Source: Setaria digitata
Taxonomy: Eukaryota; Nematoda; Chromadorea; Rhabditida; Setariidae
Length of the DNA stretch: 64,000 bases
Assembly (NCBI GenBank): GCA_003640385.1
Contig: RCAB01000207.1
Coordinates: forward strand, 39,196 to 103,195
Reading direction: 5' to 3'
Shown here: in pieces, positions 52,976-64,000 of the stretch
How positions within the stretch are numbered: position 1 is the first letter of the stretch
Layout: each line of letters opens with the position of its first letter
Made by a program: the position numbers and the translations under genes
Notes under the pieces: generated by a model
What the model saw: the letters and a program-made list of their open reading frames with translations, nothing else
Databases searched by the model: none
What the model was told of the DNA's origin: nothing

Positions 52976-53024
<49 letters not shown>

Positions 53025-53034
53025 NATATATATA
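52976..53034. repeat. (AT)n microsatellite containing an assembly N
   Basis: About 58 bases of AT dinucleotide interrupted by one N at 53025. The repeat phase continues across the N, so this is probably an assembly join of uncertain length. Confidence 0.9.
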
Positions 53035-53531
53035 TAGTTATATTAACCATTAGATGGTTTTAGTAGTTGATATTTTAGTAATCTCATATACAGTTCAAAA
53101 TATAGTTTAAAATAGTCCAAAATAATCACTGACAAGTTGAAAAGTAAAATTACAAATAATTGTGGGACATAAAAAAAAATGAAACACAAGAACAGTTCGG
53201 GCGAAATCCTGTTGATAAATGGTTGTTAATATTAATGAAAGAATGAGTGACATACATAAGTTCGAAATTCGGTTATGAAAATATAAAAAGCAAAATACTA
53301 TGATAAAAAAGTTGAAAAAATAAAATGATCACAAGTCTGTAGCTATTTAAAAATATGAAAAACCAGTACAAATATTTTGAAACTAATAAAAATTGTTGAA
53401 AGCACTGAAATGGTACAGATATAACAAACATAAAAGAAATAGGGACAAATAAAAGAAATAAGACAAGACAAATACGAGAAATCAGTAACTGATAGATTGG
53501 CTGCTGAACCGGTTTGTACTATTGTTTGATA

Positions 53532-59478
<5,947 letters not shown>

Positions 59479-60559
59479 GCTTTCCAGACTCGCACTTTAC
59501 TGACTAATACCGTCCATCAACCCACTTGCAGATAAATGGGCGAGAGAGACTGGACAGAGTTTCCAACAAATAGAAATTTGAATTTTAAAATAAAACGATT
59601 GAAATTTGAATATCTCTTTGTATAAGCTGAAGTCCAACTAATCAGAAGCTGACTGCAGCAGAGCAATAAGTAATATGTCTAGAACTGCTGGATCACTAAC
59701 TTTCAACGTGTGCAGTAGTAACAACACTCATTAAGTGGTAAAATGTGAGGTCTTGCAGAAAGAGTAATTCAAAAGCCAAAAGCGTGAGGTGGCATCACAC
59801 CTGAAAAACACAGCAGAGCTTTCAAATATGGTATGTTGAAGGAATACCTGAAGTAAAATATGGCCATAAAGCGAATGGATATAGAACTGATTATAATATC
59901 GTCATTTCTTTATTGTATTTGCATACTCCAGTTGCTATGTTTTTTTCTTTTCTAATTTTTGATTGTTTGAAATAATAATCCGCCATAACATGCAAGTTGC
60001 AGATTGCATCATCCGCAGTCACTTTTGATAACAATCTGCGAATATATCATAGTGTTAACAAAGAAAAATCTGGATTCCTCAACATTATTTTTAGCAAGTG
60101 ATCTCATTTACGTGTCCCATAACACTTTCCCACCTAAAAATATCCCAAGTGAAAATTAACTCAATGATCGCAAGAAAAGCTCTAAATCTTCCCACTCGGT
60201 TCTCAGAAATAAACAGCTTCTAAGAAACTTCATGTTTTACTGTAGTCCAATTCAATATATATGTAGTTTTGGAACTATTGTAAAGGAATCTAAAATTAGT
60301 GCCCTCTGTACACTATTCAACTTAAGGAAACGTTGATAAAGCTGCGTATTTCCTTCTGATATAAACTTCAATTAATTAAGTGTGCTACTGTTAAAGTTAA
60401 ACCACATGAGCTTTGACAGTACACTTCTCCAACGTGTGCTAGTGATTCTTGACACCTCTTGGTTGAGATTATCAGGTATAATTTGCATGAAGTCTCAGAT
60501 GACCATTACAGAACAGCCGCATATCAATGCATATCAATGTTACTGTGCTGCTCGACAAC

Positions 60560-61060
60560 AGGAACAACCTTCAGCCTACAGTGTCATCCAATCAGTGGTA
60601 TGCAGAGCTGCCGCGGAAGGGAAAAGAAAAGGCGCGCCGAGGACAGGAGACACTATCCAGACGAGGAGCTGTCACCTGCTCTTGAAGATGTGTGACAGCG
60701 AATGACCCAAGAGTGGTCGTAATCCGTCGGATGAATAAGTAGTGAATTACGAATCAAACAGTGTATTGACGCTGCTGAGACAAACCAATATTTCTGGCAA
60801 AAACAGAAAGGAATTAATGAAATATGGACGAAACGATTGATCATCAGCCGAAGTATACTGTGAGAGGCATAGGCGGAATGCAAACGGGGAAAGACGTGGC
60901 ACTGCAAGCAACTCATAGCCTCCTCTGCGTGCATCTCCCTCATGCATGCCTGCGTACATGCGGTGCAAACAGACATACTGCAGTGCAGAGCAGCAGGCAC
61001 GGATGGTGCATGCATGTGGTTACAACTTCGACCCCTTGTATGTCTAGTCTGTCTAGATAG
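60560..61060. promoter_or_regulatory. G+C-rich island upstream of the kinase gene (possible promoter)
   Basis: This half-kilobase is visibly richer in G, C and CpG (for example GGCGCGCCGAGG near 60630) than its surroundings. It also carries palindromes such as TGCATGCA. It lies 1.1-1.6 kb upstream of the minus-strand kinase start codon. A promoter, a noncoding 5' exon or an RNA gene are all possible; none is shown. Confidence 0.35.
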
Positions 61061-61676
61061 ATAAATAGCAATGTGTAGCTGCTAGTTGTATAGATAGACT
61101 TAAAAACATAGGCTGAAGCGGGGGAGTAGTCGGTTCCTTCTAAAGGACATCATCGGTTGCGCTCAGACAAAGGCAGCATCATCTTTCTCTTCATTGAGAT
61201 GGTAGTTGAACTAGAAGTTAACCGGAAGTGGCTTTCCCTGATGAAAGGATGAGAAGGGACAGAAGCCAGGCAGGGTAGGATACATCAAACTACTGCTAGA
61301 TATTAATCCCCCGAAACTCTTCTAGTGCTTTTAGTTCCAGTTCTACTACTCCTCCAAGCTTACTCTATCTTGGCTTTTTTCTTCTAGCCATCATTAGCTC
61401 GTATGCACCGCAGAATACCAAATCAGTAATCAAATTTGAAAAATGAATTTCGCAATAATCACGAAAAGGAAAATTTCTATCAAAACTTTACTAAGGAATG
61501 TTTTTGTCATTTTAATGCCTGTTGCTTAAAACGCTTCCTACATTGCCTCTTTAACAGGTAACAGGTAGATAAAAAGTGAACAAGAAATAAAAGAACCAGT
61601 TAAAGCAGTTTATCAATTAGGAGAAGTTATTTTCATTCCTCTTCCCGTTCCACGATCTTATTCTCATTTAAGGCAA

Positions 61677-61698
61677 TTTTTTTTTTTTTTTTTTTTTT
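61677..61698. repeat. Poly-T tract
   Basis: Twenty-two consecutive T in intergenic DNA. No adjacent element is recognised. Confidence 0.85.
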
Positions 61699-62897
61699 CT
61701 ATTTCACATAATGGTGAGAGCACAGATATCAAGATTTTCAAAACAGTCAGAACAGAAGAATGACATAACAAAATGACTGTTTACTTGATCAAAAAAAGGA
61801 ATGAGGAGGAGTGGTATATTATAGTAATGGCTCTAATACTACCTCAAACAGTATTAGTTTTTCCATACTATATTTCATCACGAGAATTGATATTTCTGGA
61901 TCTTCAACAAATCATTGCTAAAGATAGTTGTTTAAAAATATTTGTCTAAACATGACTACAGATATTGGTCCGGTTTCCCAGTAAGAATTTCCGAATATTC
62001 TGAGATATATCAAATGTACTAAAGTAACTCCAGGCTGGATAACAGCGCGCATACTTTGGACACCGTTCTAAAGATTCAGGAAAAATGATAAATCAAGACT
62101 GTGTCTACTGGATATATATATATATATATATTGATCAATCTAGCAACTGTAATTTTACATAAAATTTATGTTGGTGGGAAAGACTGCATGAATTACGCGC
62201 AATGTACTTTTACATTTAAGTCAACAGCATAGCGAATTATCAGGGTTACGATATATATGTCATTTCCGCAGGTTTGATGCAGCAATCCAAAATGATTTCT
62301 CAGCTACATAAAACGAAAAAAACTTGAACTTTAATGTGAAATTATGCTGTTTTATTGAATTTAACGGTTATTATCCAGCGGATTCAGCTGAAGCAAACTT
62401 CGATGTAGCAACAGTAAAGGATAACATGCGGAACCTCGAAGCAAAATTGCGACACCAAGCGCATTCCCTCCTATTACTATAGCGTCGTGATACTTTTACA
62501 AATTAGATGGTAATATTATTAAAGGATATCAAATAATGAGGTCATGATCCAGAATGCTAAAGATTTTGCAATTTTCAGTGAATAAAAGTAATGGAAAAAC
62601 CGGAAACTCCCTAAAAACCTATTGACATCTCCTACATCTTTTCATATGGTACATAAATTATCCTAAGACGATAATCCAATAAATATATCTGGATAGTGTA
62701 CTCCATCGCGGTTAACTACAATGAACCTTCGTTAGTCGACAACCGCTGCACAGTGGACACGGTCAATTATTATTTCCTAGTAAAGTCTTACGAACACCTG
62801 CTGTCTGACCTCTCCGCTCGATGCTAACCTGAGAGTGTAACTCAACTGGTCTCAAGAAAATTTCCAAGCAAGATGAGCAATAAAAACAAAGAACGAT

Positions 62898-62966
62898 GTT
62901 TGCTATTTGCCATCAAAAAGTTGTAATGAATNGTTTGCTATTTGCCATCAAAAAGTTGTAATGAAT
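62898..62966. repeat. Duplicated 34-mer flanking a single N (assembly join)
   Basis: The same 34 bases (beginning GTTTGCTATTTGCCATC) occur at 62898-62931 and 62933-62966, exactly abutting the N at 62932. Identical copies on each side of a placeholder base are what remains when two overlapping contig ends are joined without merging. It is probably an artefact. Confidence 0.9.
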
Positions 62967-64000
62967 CGAATTTCATCCAGGAAAATATCAAACATGATGA
63001 AATTCATCACCAGTCGATAACCTTGTATGAAATTGTGTGTCAGCAAGAATGAACAATTTGGAAAGAAGGAGCCGTCGGGGTGAAAGTGGATGGAGACAGA
63101 ATTTACGAACAAAACTGTTGGTGTGTTATTGGTGGTGCTGCACAATTCAAACAGCAAAGTCGAAAAAACAAAGGAGACAGCTGCTTTCCCTCATCAACCC
63201 ACTCTTCTAAAAATATGGCCATCCTTTCCATTCCGAATTCATACCTTTCATATCATCAGTGCTATATTAATTAATAGTCTTTGCATTTTCTCAATTCTCA
63301 CACTCCTCTACATGCTGAATTTCAGGTTGATTGAGTAATAAACTAACTCTCTTCGCATTAATTATCCTTATTGCATTTTATATACGCAAATCTTACAAAT
63401 TTTCTTTTCATTTAATGTAGCATTCACCTGTACGTCTGTCTTACTTTTCAGTAATCAAGCATGGTAATTCCACTGAAACACCCAAAAAGCCATCTTATTA
63501 AAAACCCATTCTGTTGAGATGTAAATTTTTAAAATCATCCACCAAACATTTTTAATGGACCTATATGCTCATAAACTTTAACATTTCGTCACCATTGTTC
63601 CATTAAATCTTCTCTGATTACCTAAACTCACTTAGCTTGTCGCTGTTAATTAGAAGAATTTCCAAGCCCAAAAGGAAAACAACAATTCAAGCGTCGCTAA
63701 ATGACTTGATGGGAATTCTTTTTTTTCTTTCCACAGGGAAAATTACTCTCAAGCGTTTTTCCTGAATTCATTTTTTTTAGTATTATAAACTCCTAAATAT
63801 GTTCCTGTCACTTCTGAAAAGGAAAAGCCCGCTTACATTTACGATTTATAATTAACTTTCATACTTTCTCCATTCCACGTATCTGCTCGAAAAGTTCATT
63901 TCCGATCGCCATTTATTCTACTTCAACCGCTGGTGATCGATATATATTAGTTTCATTATATAAGTGGAAATAACAGTAACATTATATATATATATATATA

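Larger units (their letters stand above)
50542..53531. other. Intergenic between convergent glutaredoxin and kinase genes
   Basis: The left part should be glutaredoxin 3' UTR (an AATAAA at 51009-51014 is a candidate signal) and the right part the kinase 3' UTR. The longest frame, 51674-52021 (115 codons, plus), has no recognisable domain or splice support. Poly-T (52517-52546) and AT microsatellites (52601-52617, 52976-53034 with an N) lie inside. Confidence 0.5.
59479..64000. other. Upstream of the kinase gene; no gene recognised
   Basis: About 4.5 kb with no supportable gene. The first 1.7 kb should hold the kinase promoter and 5' UTR, including an unusually G+C-rich stretch at 60560-61060. 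Frames in it (60382-60705 plus, 60653-61015 and 60747-60968 minus) overlap on both strands, which is what high G+C alone produces. The rest is A+T-rich, with poly-T (61677-61698), TA runs (62112-62131, 63983-64000) and a duplicated 34-mer round an N at 62932. Confidence 0.5.

Noticed and set aside
60653..61015. Minus-strand 120-codon frame in the G+C-rich island
   Set aside because: Long frames occur on both strands here because high G+C lowers stop frequency; the sequence shows no domain or fold pattern.

Overview
The window is eukaryotic and looks like a nematode genome. It is strongly A+T-rich, with many short exons separated by introns of about 50 bp to 2 kb that mostly end in TTTTCAG or TTTTAG. 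A TTTCAG-type acceptor lies just upstream of several start codons, as expected for spliced-leader trans-splicing. Gene content agrees: a patched-related (PTR) protein, an INDY/NAC-type SLC13 transporter, an mbk-1-like DYRK kinase and a tyrosine-rich orphan. A filaria-like (clade III) parasitic nematode is my best guess, from composition and intron style only. I see no prokaryotic genes, CRISPR arrays, intact transposons, rRNA or clear tRNA.

Layout. Plus strand: (1) 1277-3743, ankyrin-repeat protein whose last exon resembles a SOCS box (ASB-like); (2) 5589-9538, short NELL-like secreted protein (TSPN/LamG-type region, coiled coil, two VWC, two EGF); (3) 13059-19114, 17-exon patched-related sterol-sensing-domain protein, 942 aa; (4) 24397-29483, 15-exon SLC13 sodium/dicarboxylate transporter, 562 aa; (5) 30851-35999, HEXD-like GH20 hexosaminidase with an N-terminal membrane anchor. 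Minus strand: (6) 38656-40167, four-exon Tyr/Trp/Arg-rich protein of unknown function. Plus strand: (7) 47678-50541, three-exon secreted glutaredoxin with a CPHS active site. Minus strand: (8) 53532-59478, 16-exon DYRK1A/minibrain-type kinase with a Gln-rich tail.

The genes are separate units with 1-8 kb between most of them and do not form one pathway. Several act at the cell surface or in the secretory route (NELL-like, PTR, SLC13, membrane-anchored hexosaminidase, secreted glutaredoxin). Gene-free stretches hold AT microsatellites, poly-T tracts and three single-N assembly joins at 37969, 53025 and 62932. The exon models were built by hand from reading-frame phase, splice consensus and remembered family architecture. 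None was checked against transcripts or databases.
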